Source of the DNA: Mytilus californianus
Taxonomy: Eukaryota > Mollusca > Bivalvia > Mytilida > Mytilidae
NCBI RefSeq assembly: GCF_021869535.1
Contig: NW_026262712.1
Span: 111,101,640-111,165,639 of the forward strand
Length of the DNA: 64,000 nt
Reading direction: 5' to 3'
The position numbers were made by a program, and so were the translations under genes. The notes beneath the pieces were generated by a model. That model did no database searches and was not told where the DNA came from. It saw only the letters and a program-made list of their open reading frames with translations. Of this stretch, positions 1 to 12,514 are shown one piece after another; position 1 is the stretch's first letter; every line of letters begins with the position of its first letter.

Positions 1-1616
1 CTTTTTTTATTCGATTATCACTGAGTATTTTGTACACGAGACGCACGTCTTGCGTACACAATTTTAATCCTGGTATCTGTGATGAGTTTATGGGCGGCAG
101 AATTTTTAAATATTGGTTTTATAATATTACACTATTAATAAATCTAAATTAAAGTTACTTTAAAAATTCTAGTTTAAATCATGCCGGTACCGAACACGAC
201 TTACTGGGCCGGTTGCATTCTTGCGGACTGATAATTCACAAGCAGGCGTACCCTTCCGATGGAAATTTATTATTCTATGAAAAATTTTGTTTTTAACATA
301 TGATTTAATTTTATCACAGAATATCAACATATTACATCACAAAATTTATTTACGACCTTATCCAGGAAAAATGTTTGAAAAGTAATGTATTATATAATTC
401 TATTAGATTATTCTTAGAAATATATGTTACAAAATAACATTGAAATGTTGACTTATACCTTAAAATCCTCGTATTTATGAAGTCATCAAACAAAAAATGA
501 CTATTATAAAACAATCAATAAAACGAATCATATTATTCATAGTACTCATGTTATTAGTCTGAACCAAGTAGAAGTTGTTTCTTTTTTTGAAGTTGTTTAA
601 TTACGAAGAGGTCGTGTATTTTTATTGCTTACATTAAACACAGTTATTTTTCTCACCAGACTCAATCTAGCTAACAATAAGCCAGCGAACAATAAGAAAT
701 ACGCGCCAAACTGATCACGCCTAAAAACCGATGACTTATATTTTCTCTGTACATTTGTGTTTCGTAAATGTTTTTCAGTTACCCCCTTTCACCAGATATG
801 ATTGTTAGAAAAGGTCCTTTATATATATATTGACGGCCGAATAGCTAAGATCTCTATAGGATTTGCACCTTTTAATTATGTCAAATTCCATGTTCTCGAA
901 TTAATTATAGGGCTACTGTACTATCGAAATAGTATTGTACTTATTCCCAGGAGTGGGCGAGAATCGGACAAGTAAACCTTGACCTAGCTAGTACCGAATG
1001 TTATCAGTCACCGAGTACGTTATAGTAATAGACAAGGATGTTTTATACCTTACTTTATCGTATAATAAATTGGTTTAGTAATTGGCATAAAAACAGAAGT
1101 TATCACTTCTGTAGTAGGTCCCTTTGATCATTCCCATTATAAAAAAATGGTATTCCCAGAAATTATGAAAAACTTAAAACATTAGCACGTTATGACTAAT
1201 GATCATAGCACGAAGTTCCTTCAATCATCAACGTTAAACCTGCCAATTTGAAACCTGTATAGAATAAACTAATACGAATATAAAAATTATGGGGTATACG
1301 TCAACAGGGTAGCAATCCAAAGACACAAATAACAAAACAAAAACATCTATAGATCAACATATACAGTCTTTGACAATATTACCCTACATCTCTTTGCATT
1401 AAGACTAAATCACATTTGTCCCATCTTTCTAGGTCCATTTTTTCTGCCATGCTATTGTTATATTAAATTTTTGTCTTTGGCAATTTATAATCTTAATATT
1501 ACAACTAATAGACAAAGACAAAGTTTTTAATATAACACTATTATCGTTTTTTTTGGGTTTTTTTCGCTCAATGAGTCATTTGTTTTGGTATATCATCTGT
1601 CTCTTTTCAAACAGTT

Positions 1617-2252
1617 TCATTCACACTATAGGTATATAGATATATAGGTATATAAATTGAGGCATATTTATGTTGCTGTATCTGTAATTTTCATTCAGAC
1701 TATAGGTGTATAGATTGAGGCATATTTATGTTGCTGTCTCTGTAATTTTCATTCAGACTATAGGTATAGATTGAGGCATATTTATGTTGCTGTCTCTGTA
1801 ATTTTCATTCAGACTATAGGTATAGATTGAGGCATATTTATGTTGCTGTCTCTGAAATTTTCATTAAGACTATAGGTATAGATTGAGGCATATTTATGTT
1901 GCTGTCTCTGTAATTTTCATTCAGACTATAGGTATAGATTGAGGCATATTTATGTTGCTGTCTCTGTAATTTCATTCAGACTATAGGTATAGATTGAGGC
2001 ATATTTATGTTGCTGTCTCTGTAATTTTCATTCAGACTATAGGTATAGATTGAGGCATATTTATGTTGCTGTCTCTGTAATTTTCATTCAGACTATAGGT
2101 ATAGATTGAGGCATATTTATGTTGCTGTCTCTGTAATTTTCATTCAGACTATAGGTATAGATTGAGGCATATTTATGTTGCTGTCTCTGTAATTTTCATT
2201 CAGACTATAGGTATAGATTGAGGCATATTTATGTTGCTGTCTCTGTAATTTC
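1617..2252 (+). repeat. 56-bp minisatellite, about 11 units
   Basis: The unit contains CAGACTATAGGTATAGATTG and GGCATATTTATGTTGCTGTC. The first two units are diverged or longer; the remainder are nearly identical, one lacking a T. Confidence 0.95.
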
Positions 2253-2336
2253 TTTGAGAAGTTTTTTTTCTGTTTTTGGTACTTTAAATATTTTATGTAT
2301 ATATTTTTGACTTTTCATACATCTGGTCTTGCTTAC

Positions 2337-2540
2337 AAATAACTGTCCGACACACTGAACAGGGAGGATTGTAAGTAGAGACGTAGCGGGTGTGTGCCTC
2401 TAATATTTTATGGCATGAAAAACGTCAATAAAAATTCCAAATAACTGTCCGACACACTGAACAGGGAGGATTGTAAGTAGAGACGTAGCGGGTGTGTGCC
2501 TCTAATATTTTATGGCATGAAAAACGTCAATAAAAATTCC
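2337..2540 (+). repeat. Perfect 102-bp tandem dimer
   Basis: Two units, 2337-2438 and 2439-2540, appear identical. Each starts AAATAACTGTCCGACACACT and ends in AATAAAAATTCC. It is copied at 6861-7064. Confidence 0.95.
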
Positions 2541-2894
2541 AGTTTGCTGCGCTCGGCGAAATAAAAAGGGTCATGGAACCCAATCTAAATTCCCGAATCA
2601 GCGCCTGCTAAGTACAATACGTGTATTTTGTCTTTTCGTCGTTTTACGTTTTTTGCCAAGGCATTTTCAGCCTGTTTTCGACTTTTGAGTTTGAATATCC
2701 CTTTGACATCTTACGCCTCTCTCTTATGCCAGTACTGAAATTCTGACTTCCAGGCGAGTGGTACACAATGCGATAGCCAATCTACCTATAGCCTTGTCGA
2801 ATAAAATAAATAGAACTACAGTACACAAAACACAACATAGAAAACTAAAGACTGAGCAACGCGAATAATTTTATGATACAGTTTGCCTTTTCAT

Positions 2895-3140
2895 TTTCAG
2901 AATAATAATAAAATAAAGATTATCAGGGGAAGGTTAACACGTCACTGAGACAGCAACCAAACAACACCAAATCAAAACGGTTAACCTTGCTGTCTTCTGT
3001 TCATTTTTTCATAATGATAAAAGAGAGATTGCGAGGGAGGTTAAAACGCGACACTAAGACAACAACCAAACAACATAAAAACAAAACAAAGGAAGAGGTC
3101 AACATGCTGCCTTCTGGTCATTTTCAAAACCGATAAAAAA
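2895..3140 (+). repeat. Degenerate tandem repeat of about 108 bp
   Basis: Successive segments share GGTTAACACGTCACTGAGAC-like and CAACCAAACAAC words followed by CTGTCTTCTG/CTGCCTTCTG and TCATTTT. Two clear diverged units plus part of a third; copied at 7419-7664. Confidence 0.6.
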
Positions 3141-3777
3141 GAATTATGAAGGTAGGGTAAACTAATGCATGCACCCCACCAAAATTCAGTTTTTCTAAAT
3201 TTTGAAACTACTAAACACAAATATACAAAACAAATTCTTAGACGTCTTTTGTCCGTTCTGTTTAAACTTCTCCAGGGCTTCGGATGAATCAAACATTTTA
3301 GATTTTTTTATTTGCCAAACGTTTAATTTTGATCGTACTTGATGTACATTGTTACAGAAACGCAATTAAATCGTTATCACATATTTATGGAAGGTCAATA
3401 TTGATAAAACGTAATTTATCTTTTGCATCAAACAAAATGTACAACTTAGTATAGACATGATATCAGTGTTTGTTTAAGAGAAGTGATGATTTAATGATAA
3501 TAGTAAAAAAAAAATTCAGTAGAACACAAAGTTGCCTTACTTATTCACAACAAAGAAATGTGCAGATTTTGCAATATGCACCAGATAAAATAAAGACATG
3601 AGTTAGACCTCAAATTCGATTTCAAAATTTATTGAACCAGGAAGATTGCCCCCATGTTGATTCAGTTTGTTAAGTGCATCTTTACCTTGCTTCCTTAAAC
3701 AGCTTCTGGAGACGAAGTGGCGTCAATAAAAAGAGATGTTGGGTTGACGCCCATGTCAATTGAAGAGTAAACCCAAC

Positions 3778-3793
3778 GGGGGGGGGGGGGGGG
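3778..3793 (+). repeat. Poly-G tract, 16 G
   Basis: Homopolymer in copy 1; the equivalent tract in copy 2 is 36 G long. Confidence 0.95.
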
Positions 3794-4016
3794 TAACTTC
3801 GATATTTTTTTGGTAGGGGTGTGCCATTTTTGCCTCAAAAAACTTACCCATTCTAATATAACATCATTGAAATTCAGTACCTACAGTTATATGAATATTT
3901 AAGAAAGAATGACCTATACTTATATACAATATTTAAAATATGACCCATGCTTATAAAGGCATGCATTAAGTCTATATCATCACTCATAATTCATATTCAT
4001 AAATATACAGCTACCC

Positions 4017-4610
4017 AAGGTCAACTTGATTACTTAGAATTTTTACGAAATACTAAGGCTTTTCTGCCCAGGCATAGATTACCTTGGTTGTATTTGGCAA
4101 AACCTCTCGGAATTTTATGTCCTCAATGCTCTTCAACTTTGTATAAAAATAAGGAGGTGTGGTATGATTGCCAATGAGACAACTATCTACCAAAGTTCAA
4201 ATGAAGTGGATGTAAGCAACTATAGGGAACCGTACGGGCTTCAACGATGAGAAAACCCCATACCGTATAGTTGGCTATAAATGGCCACGACATAAAAAAT
4301 ATGAAACTATTCAGTTGAGAAAACTAACGGCCTAATTTATAACAGAACAATTTACGAAAAACAAATATGACTGACATGAACCAACGACAACCACTGAACT
4401 ATAGGCTCCTGACTTTTGGGACAGGCACATAAAGAATGTGGCGGGGCTTAACATGTTTGTGAGCGCTCAATTCTCCCCTAACCTGGGGAGGGTTATAGTA
4501 TACTTTATTATTTGGCCTTTTCAACTTTTTTTATTCGATTATCACTGAGTATTTTGTACACGAGACGCACGTCTTGCGTACACAATTTTAATCCTGGTAT
4601 CTGTGATGAG
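4017..4610 (-). repeat. Family A repeat (minus) interrupted by a family B element
   Basis: Family A words, read on the minus strand, occur on both sides of the insert. To the left is GTCCTCAATGCTCTTCAACT. To the right are TTATTTGGCCTTTTCAAC and the CACGAGACGCACGTCTTGCG segment that also opens the window. Family B fills 4146-4497. Confidence 0.65.
4146..4497 (+). repeat. Family B element nested in family A
   Basis: Begins AAAATAAGGAGGTGTGGTAT and contains CAATGAGACAACTATCTACC, CCATACCGTATAG and GGGACAGGCACAT, the words shared by all family B copies. It is flanked by GTATA at 4141-4145 and 4498-4502, a possible 5-bp target-site duplication. Confidence 0.7.
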
Positions 4611-6140
4611 TTTATGGGCGGCAGAATTTTTAAATATTGGTTTTATAATATTACACTATTAATAAATCTAAATTAAAGTTACTTTAAAAATTCTAGTTTA
4701 AATCATGCCGGTACCGAACACGACTTACTGGGCCGGTTGCATTCTTGCGGACTGATAATTCACAAGCAGGCGTACCCTTCCGATGGAAATTTATTATTCT
4801 ATGAAAAATTTTGTTTTTAACATATGATTTAATTTTATCACAGAATATCAACATATTACATCACAAAATTTATTTACGACCTTATCCAGGAAAAATGTTT
4901 GAAAAGTAATGTATTATATAATTCTATTAGATTATTCTTAGAAATATATGTTACAAAATAACATTGAAATGTTGACTTATACCTTAAAATCCTCGTATTT
5001 ATGAAGTCATCAAACAAAAAATGACTATTATAAAACAATCAATAAAACGAATCATATTATTCATAGTACTCATGTTATTAGTCTGAACCAAGTACAAGTT
5101 GTTTCTTTTTTTGAAGTTGTTTAATTACGAAGAGGTCGTGTATTTTTATTGCTTACATTAAACACAGTTATTTTTCTCACCAGACTCAATCTAGCTAACA
5201 ATAAGCCAGCGAACAATAAGAAATACGCGCCAAACTGATCACGCCTAAAAACCGATGACTTATATTTTCTCTGTACATTTGTGTTTCGTAAATGTTTTTC
5301 AGTTACCCCCTTTCACCAGATATGATTGTTAGAAAAGGTCCTTTATATATATATTGACGGCCGAATAGCTAAGATCTCTATAGGATTTGCACCTTTTAAT
5401 TATGTCAAATTCCATGTTCTCGAATTAATTATAGGGCTACTGTACTATCGAAATAGTATTGTACTTATTCCCAGGAGTGGGCGAGAATCGGACAAGTAAA
5501 CCTTGACCTAGCTAGTACCGAATGTTATCAGTCACCGAGTACGTTATAGTAATAGACAAGGATGTTTTATACCTTACTTTATCGTATAATAAATTGGTTT
5601 AGTAATTGGCATAAAAACAGAAGTTATCACTTCTGTAGTAGGTCCCTTTGATCATTCCCATTATAAAAAAATGGTATTCCCAGAAATTATGAAAAACTTA
5701 AAACATTAGCACGTTATGACTAATGATCATAGCACGAAGTTCCTTCAATCATCAACGTTAAACCTGCCAATTTGAAACCTGTATAGAATAAACTAATACG
5801 AATATAAAAATTATGGGGTATACGTCAACAGGGTAGCAATCCAAAGACACAAATAACAAAACAAAAACATCTATAGATCAACATATACAGTCTTTGACAA
5901 TATTACCCTACATCTCTTTGCATTAAGACTAAATCACATTTGTCCATCTTTCTAGGTCCATTTTTCTGCCATGCTATTGTTATATTAAATTTTTGTCTTT
6001 GGCAATTTATAATCTTAATATTACAACTAATAGACAAAGACAAAGTTTTTAATATAACACTATTATCGTTTTTTTTGGGTTTTTTCGCTCAATGAGTCAT
6101 TTGTTTTGGTATATCATCTGTCTCTTTTCAAACAGTTTCA

Positions 6141-6779
6141 TTCACACTATAGGTATATAGATATATAGGTATATAAATTGAGGCATATTTATGTTGCTGT
6201 ATCTGTAATTTTCATTCAGACTATAGGTGTATAGATTGAGGCATATTTATGTTGCTGTCTCTGTAATTTTCATTCAGACTATAGGTATAGATTGAGGCAT
6301 ATTTATGTTGCTGTCTCTGTAATTTTCATTCAGACTATAGGTATAGATTGAGGCATATTTATGTTGCTGTCTCTGAAATTTTCATTAAGACTATAGGTAT
6401 AGATTGAGGCATATTTATGTTGCTGTCTCTGTAATTTTCATTCAGACTATAGGTATAGATTGAGGCATATTTATGTTGCTGTCTCTGTAATTTCATTCAG
6501 ACTATAGGTATAGATTGAGGCATATTTATGTTGCTGTCTCTGTAATTTTCATTCAGACTATAGGTATAGATTGAGGCATATTTATGTTGTTGCTGTCTCT
6601 GTAATTTTCATTCAGACTATAGGTATAGATTGAGGCATATTTATGTTGCTGTCTCTGTAATTTTCATTCAGACTATAGGTATAGATTGAGGCATATTTAT
6701 GTTGCTGTCTCTGTAATTTTCATTCAGACTATAGGTATAGATTGAGGCATATTTATGTTGCTGTCTCTGTAATTTCTTT
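6141..6779 (+). repeat. 56-bp minisatellite, second copy, about 11 units
   Basis: Same array as at 1617-2252, carried by the duplication. One unit has an extra 3 nt (TGTTGTTGCTG), the clearest sequence difference between the arrays. Confidence 0.95.
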
Positions 6780-6860
6780 GAGAAGTTTTTTTTCTGTTTT
6801 TGGTACTTTAAATATTTTATGTATATATTTTTGACTTTTCATACATCTGGTCTTGCTTAC

Positions 6861-7064
6861 AAATAACTGTCCGACACACTGAACAGGGAGGATTGTAAGT
6901 AGAGACGTAGCGGGTGTGTGCCTCTAATATTTTATGGCATGAAAAACGTCAATAAAAATTCCAAATAACTGTCCGACACACTGAACAGGGAGGATTGTAA
7001 GTAGAGACGTAGCGGGTGTGTGCCTCTAATATTTTATGGCATGAAAAACGTCAATAAAAATTCC
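6861..7064 (+). repeat. Perfect 102-bp tandem dimer, second copy
   Basis: Same dimer as 2337-2540, within copy 2 of the 4.0 kb duplication. Confidence 0.95.
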
Positions 7065-8300
7065 AGTTTGCTGCGCTCGGCGAAATAAAAAGGGTCATGG
7101 AACCCAATCTAAATTCCCGAATCAGCGCCTGCTAAGTACAATACGTGTATTTTGTCTTTTCGTCGTTTTACGTTTTTTGCCAAGGCATTTTCAGCCTGTT
7201 TTCGACTTTTGAGTTTGAATATCCCTTTGACATCTTACGCCTCTCTCTTATGCCAGTACTGAAATTCTGACTTCCAGGCGAGTGGTACACAATGCGATAG
7301 CCAATCTACCTATAGCCTTGTCGAATAAAATAAATAGAACTACAGTACACAAAACACAACATAGAAAACTAAAGACTGAGCAACGCGAATAATTTTATGA
7401 TACAGTTTGCCTTTTCATTTTCAGAATAATAATAAAATAAAGATTATCAGGGGAAGGTTAACACGTCACTGAGACAGCAACCAAACAACACCAAATCAAA
7501 ACGGTTAACCTTGCTGTCTTCTGTTCATTTTTTCATAATGATAAAAGAGAGATTGCGAGGGAGGTTAAAACGCGACACTAAGACAACAACCAAACAACAT
7601 AAAAACAAAACAAAGGAAGAGGTCAACATGCTGCCTTCTGGTCATTTTCAAAACCGATAAAAAAGAATTATGAAGGTAGGGTAAACTAATGCATGCACCC
7701 CACCAAAATTCAGTTTTTCTAAATTTTGAAACTACTAAACACAAATATACAAAACAAATTCTTAGACGTCTTTTGTCCGTTCTGTTTAAACTTCTCCAGG
7801 GCTTCGGATGAATCAAACATTTTAGATTTTTTTATTTGCCAAACGTTTAATTTTGATCGTACTTGATGTACATTGTTACAGAAACGCAATTAAATCGTTA
7901 TCACATATTTATGGAAGGTCAATATTGATAAAACGTAATTTATCTTTTGCATCAAACAAAATGTACAACTTAGTATAGACATGATATCAGTGTTTGTTTA
8001 AGAGAAGTGATGATTTAATGATAATAGTAAAAAAAAAATTCAGTAGAACACAAAGTTGCCTTACTTATTCACAACAAAGAAATGTGCAGATTTTGCAATA
8101 TGCACCAGATAAAATAAAGACATGAGTTAGACCTCAAATTCGATTTCAAAATTTATTGAACCAGGAAGATTGCCCCCATGTTGATTCAGTTTGTTAAGTG
8201 CATCTTTACCTTGCTTCCTTAAACAGCTTCTGGAGACGAAGTGGCGTCAATAAAAAGAGATGTTGGGTTGACGCCCATGTCAATTGAAGAGTAAACCCAA

Positions 8301-8301
<1 letters not shown>

Positions 8302-8337
<36 letters not shown>
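8302..8337 (+). repeat. Poly-G tract, 36 G
   Basis: Homopolymer in copy 2, 20 bases longer than its counterpart. Such tracts are prone to sequencing error and replication slippage. Confidence 0.95.
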
Positions 8338-8338
<1 letters not shown>

Positions 8339-8560
8339 AACTTCGATATTTTTTTGGTAGGGGTGTGCCATTTTTGCCTCAAAAAACTTACCCATTCTAA
8401 TATAACATCATTGAAATTCAGTACCTACAGTTATATGAATATTTAAGAAAGAATGACCTATACTTATATACAATATTTAAAATATGACCCATGCTTATAA
8501 AGGCATGCATTAAGTCTATATCATCACTCATAATTCATATTCATAAATATACAGCTACCC

Positions 8561-9230
8561 TTCAGTTTTTGTATATGAATTGACATCCGGTGTTCGTTTT
8601 TGGAACTTATTTGAAGGGTGAACTTTCAAATGAATTGATTTAATTTGATATAGTAATTGACCATTAATAATGTAAGATTCTCAATAGCATATTTATATAT
8701 GATATGTAGAACATACCCCAAATCAATATACAGTTATCAAACGTAAATGCATTTTAATAGGATGTCATTAAAAAGGAGGGTCATTTTTATATAAAATCTC
8801 GCAAAATTATGACCCATATTTTGGCACATCCCCGTATACCCAATAATAGGAAGTAAACCCCCCCCCCCGTGTAAACCAACGAACATAAAAACGAATGCCC
8901 TAAAAAGACATCTTCTTTTAAACAAAAGACCTTCCAATAATAAACAGGTGTCTATTCAATATGCATTTCAATTAATTTTCACATCCCTACAATTAAACAC
9001 GCGAGTCCTGTGACATAACTTATTTTTAGTATCTGTCTTGGCTTCAAATAAGAAATACATTAAATATACCCAGCCCTGATTTGTACTTTTTAACTACATA
9101 ATGGATTTGGAATAATGGCATTACTACAGAATATGTTATTTTTCATGTTTATTTTTTTTTTTTTTTTTGTTCTGTTGTCAATATCGGGGAATTTATAAAC
9201 GTAAATCCTATTATTTTGAAAACGAGTTTA
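8561..9230. other. Intergenic stretch without recognised feature
   Basis: AT-rich unique sequence with a C10 run near 8860-8869 and a T-rich run near 9150-9168. No supported gene. Confidence 0.6.
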
Positions 9231-9285
9231 GGTGGAGAGTTGTCTCATTTGCAATCATACCACATCTTCTTATTTTTATATTAGG
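9231..9285 (-). repeat. Family B terminal fragment
   Basis: Minus-strand end of family B: GTTGTCTCATTTGCAATCAT followed by ACCACATCTTCTTATTTTT. Confidence 0.7.
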
Positions 9286-9574
9286 AAACAATATATTAAT
9301 ATAATAATAATTTAATATATAATATTAAAGTTCAACCCGAATTATAACAAACAATTATATTCAAATATACAAGTGATTTTCAGCCAGCCAAATAGGCTTA
9401 TGATGCACGGTCATGATATGATACGCATAATGTATCATTATTGAAAAGTAAAAGAAATAAATAAATAAATATAGTTCAAATTTAGACGAAAATATATAGT
9501 AAGGCACGTCATCAATTGATCACCGATTGTCTGATAGTAAAACAGTTCAAAATAAAATTAAAAACATGCTTGCT

Positions 9575-9944
9575 TTAATTACAAAATAAATGTTTTAAAT
9601 CTATGTTGTAATTGTCTCGGATGTCATTGAATAGTGTTGTTCTCAATTGTTCAAAGCGTTTACAATACAACATAATATGGAATTCGTCCTCTATGGATTG
9701 AGATTTGCACATTTTATATAGTCGTTGGTCAAGTGACACATTTCGAAATCTACCTTTTTCAATCTCTAAAGGTAAAGTTCCGCTTCGCATCCGGGCTATC
9801 ACATATCTTTGTTGTCTTGATAAACATTTTTTCAAGTATGGCTCTACCTTGTAGTCAGTTTTAATGTTTTTGTAAGTGCGTAATTTAGGCATATCTCCTA
9901 AAGCATTTAACCACTGCTGTTGATGGAGTTCAAAGAGTTTGTCC
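9575..9944 (-). pseudogene. Non-LTR retrotransposon (LINE) ORF relic, C-terminal end
   Basis: Read on the minus strand, an open frame of about 120 codons runs from just after a TAG at about 9945-9947 to the stop at 9575. It has the layout of the region after the reverse-transcriptase core in animal LINEs: FELHQQQWLNALGDMPKLRT, then YLKKCLSRQQRYVIARMRSG, LEIEKGRFRN, a C-x2-to-4 cluster and IEDEFHIMLYCKRFEQLR (a zinc-knuckle-like IEDE-H-x-C motif). No RT catalytic motif is present, so this is a 5'-truncated, dead copy. The AT-rich sequence 9290-9574 may be its 3' UTR. Family assignment within LINEs is not possible by eye. Confidence 0.65.
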
Positions 9945-10483
9945 TAAACACAGTCTTGATCTTCCTTCTGAGTTAAGGTTGGTATACACGATGTAGATTA
10001 CATTTAGTCATGATTGTTTTTACATCATAACTCCATGTTCTTATATATGTGTTGGAAATGTTGCATATTTAAAATTCACTATCACACGATGTTTGCCTGT
10101 CTTTAACAGTTTTCCTAGAACTTTCAGTTTTTAAAGAATTTAGATTATTAAGAGTCAATTAACTTTGACTTTTCTATAAGGACGTCACTGTTTGAAAACC
10201 TTTCTGCACCAGGAAGACAAATAATGTTAAAGTTGAACTTTTATCTCAATATAAGTAAGTATATTATATAATCGACGTGCAAACTAACGGTGTTTTCTAC
10301 CATAAACATTCAATATTTAATTTAGCAATTTACATAAATTGTCTTTAATTTCCGAAGTAAATACGATGTTTTGTGTCACTTTTGAAATGGTTGCACACAA
10401 AAATCGTAGTAATACAACACTCTTTGTAATGTTTATCATCAATAAAGGAACTACACACTTAGATTTTTTGGTTTTTGGACAAT

Positions 10484-11030
10484 ATAAAAAAAGAAGATAT
10501 AATATGATTTCTAATGAGACAATTATCCACCAAAGTTCAAATAAATTGCATACCATAAGCAAATATGTATAGGTCGCTCCACGGCCTTCAATAATAATAA
10601 AAACTCATATCGTATAGTCAGCTATAAAATGCCTCGACATAGAAAATGTGAAACAATGCAAAAAGAAAACTAACGGCCTACTTTATAACAATACAATTTA
10701 CGAAAGACAAATATGACAAACATAAACCAACGACAACCACTAAATTACAGGCTCCTGACTTGGGACAGGCACATACAGAATGTGGCAATGTAGAACATGT
10801 TTATGAGTATTCAACGCTCCACTTTAGCTGGTACATTGGTGAAACAGCACAACATACGAACAAACTGTACAATTCAGTGACAAGTGGCTCAACTCAATAG
10901 ATAGATACGAAACATATAAAAAAAAATAACTAAATGAAATCAATAGAGACAATGCACCAATATAAGAATACTAGGAGTTACATGTACTGGAAGCTAGTTA
11001 AAAAACAATTACCCTTATAAAATTAATCAT
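10484..11030 (+). repeat. Family B element, near full length
   Basis: Words in order: AAAAAGAAGATATAATATGA, ACAATTATCCACCAAAGTTC, CATATCGTATAGTCAGC, AACTAACGGCCTA, CAGGCTCCTGACTTGGGACA, and a distal part (CATGTACTGGAAGCTAGTT) shared with the copy at 59808-60290. Together these two define a unit of about 500 bp. Confidence 0.75.
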
Positions 11031-11329
11031 TTTCTTCCAGACTACATTTTATATTTGAAGGTGAGAAGGTATAATTTCATTACAAACGAGTATAGTTCTT
11101 CGCTTAATTTCAGAAATTGTTGCTATCTCTTTATAGTTGTCTATGTTTGGAATTTATGTTGTAGACTCATCTCAAGATGTGGATTTCGGTTTCACTGTAA
11201 AACTGTCATTCTTTTAGTTCCCATCGTAGAGTTGCCGCTTTCTTTTTACCCTGTGTATGTTGTTGGGTCGCTGTTGAATTTATGTTATGAATTATATATA
11301 TGTGAGTAAACGCATTATAAATACAGGGA

Positions 11330-11650
11330 TACAATTTTGTACGCCAGACGCGCGTTTCGTCTACAAAAGACTCATCAGTGACGCTTGAATCAGAACCGTC
11401 AAAAAGGGCCAAAATAAAGGACGAAGTTGAAGAGCATTGAGGACCCAAAATTCCAAAAGGGTTTGCCAAATACAGCTAAGTTCATCTATTCCTTGGGATA
11501 AAGGTATTTCGAAAAATTCAAAGTTTTGTAAACAGTTAATTTATAACTATGACCATATAAATGGTAACTCATGTCACACAGAATGGTATCTACTGGACTA
11601 ATGATACCCCCGGGAAGGGAATCGACCCAGTGGTTGTAAATAAACTTACC
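11330..11650 (+). repeat. Family A repeat, plus orientation
   Basis: Contains ACGCCAGACGCGCGTTTCGT, AAGACTCATCAGTGACGCTT, GAAGAGCATTGAGGACCCAA and a distal GGAATCGACCCAGTGGTTG. These are reverse complements of words at 20-110, 4090-4610 and 62490-62850. Confidence 0.7.
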
Positions 11651-11984
11651 ATATAGAAGTCAATCGGTGATTAGTTATAAGGAACTTCTGCTTCTATGTA
11701 TAAAACTCACTGTGATTAGTAGTCAGAACGGTTTAAGATTTCAGTGATCAAATAAACGACCTAAACGTTACAACATTAGTCAATTAGGCTGTGCAGGATG
11801 TATAAATACGTTGCCACTACCACGTAGATAGGAACGAATAAGGTAGTACCAGTCCAATAGTAACTTTGATACTGCTGTTATACAATTTTGTAAATCATCA
11901 AAAATTAAGGAATATAAAAAACTCTGATATCTTGTCCGAAATGGTTTGATCAGCTCTTCAAATAGTTTCGCCTCGTGCATCACT

Positions 11985-12050
11985 GAAGAGACATTAATTG
12001 TCGGAATGCGCATCTGGTATAGTAAAATTGGTACCGTCAATGTTATTCTG
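11985..12050 (+). repeat. Family D repeat fragment
   Basis: GCATCACTGAAGAGACATTA, ATGCGCATCTGGTATAG and AAAATTGGTACCGTCAATGT match a second copy at 34965-35042. Confidence 0.65.
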
Positions 12051-12453
12051 TCCTTGGAACATTCCGTGCTCTGGACATGTAAAGTATTCCTTTCGACAAC
12101 TCTTGGCATGTAAAATATTCCTTTCAACAACTCTTTGAGGGGAGCTTTGCTACATTGTTGCAAGGCAAACATGTTGAAAAGATACATGTACAAAATAACC
12201 TTTTCCACGAGGATGTCCAAATTACTTGCAATTAATCCTAGTCATAATATTTTGTGAACAGTTTTACTATTTGATTTCCGTTCTGAATACATGGTTGCCG
12301 TTCGGTATATCGAAACAAATGATCGTATAAGAATACGACACGAGAACCCAAAATTGTCATGATTGGAATATACCAGAATCGGTCAATTTACAAACCAAGC
12401 CGGGGATCAAATCACAAACCGCCGCACTCGATACAACTACATGTACGCAAATT

Positions 12454-12514
12454 GTTACACTATAAAGGTGAGTATTACACTATAAAGGTGAGTACACTAT
12501 AAAGGTGAGTACAT
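12454..12514 (+). repeat. Short tandem repeat, 3 units
   Basis: ACACTATAAAGGTGAGTA repeated three times with 17-20 bp spacing. Confidence 0.85.

Larger units (their letters stand above)
1..4016 (+). repeat. Copy 1 of a 4.0 kb near-identical duplicated segment
   Basis: This stretch recurs at 4525-8560 with an offset of exactly 4,524 bp over most of its length. Differences noticed by eye are one substitution (G571 versus C5095), three 1-nt indels in homopolymers, a 3-nt insertion in the 56-bp minisatellite, and poly-G length. The copy may extend left of the window. No gene is supported in it. Confidence 0.95.
4525..8560 (+). repeat. Copy 2 of the 4.0 kb duplicated segment
   Basis: Near-identical to 1-4016; homology ends after CAGCTACCC at 8560, where copy 1 instead runs into family A/B repeats. 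Either a recent tandem duplication (period 4,524 bp, last unit truncated) or an assembly duplication. Confidence 0.95.

Noticed and set aside
3041-3292. 83-codon minus frame, repeated identically at 7565-7816
   Set aside because: Identity is explained by the 4.0 kb duplication. The frame overlaps a degenerate tandem repeat and has no domain or promoter support.
11780-12220. 146-codon minus frame
   Set aside because: Longest frame outside the ETS gene apart from its exons, but it runs through a family D repeat fragment and has no recognisable domain.
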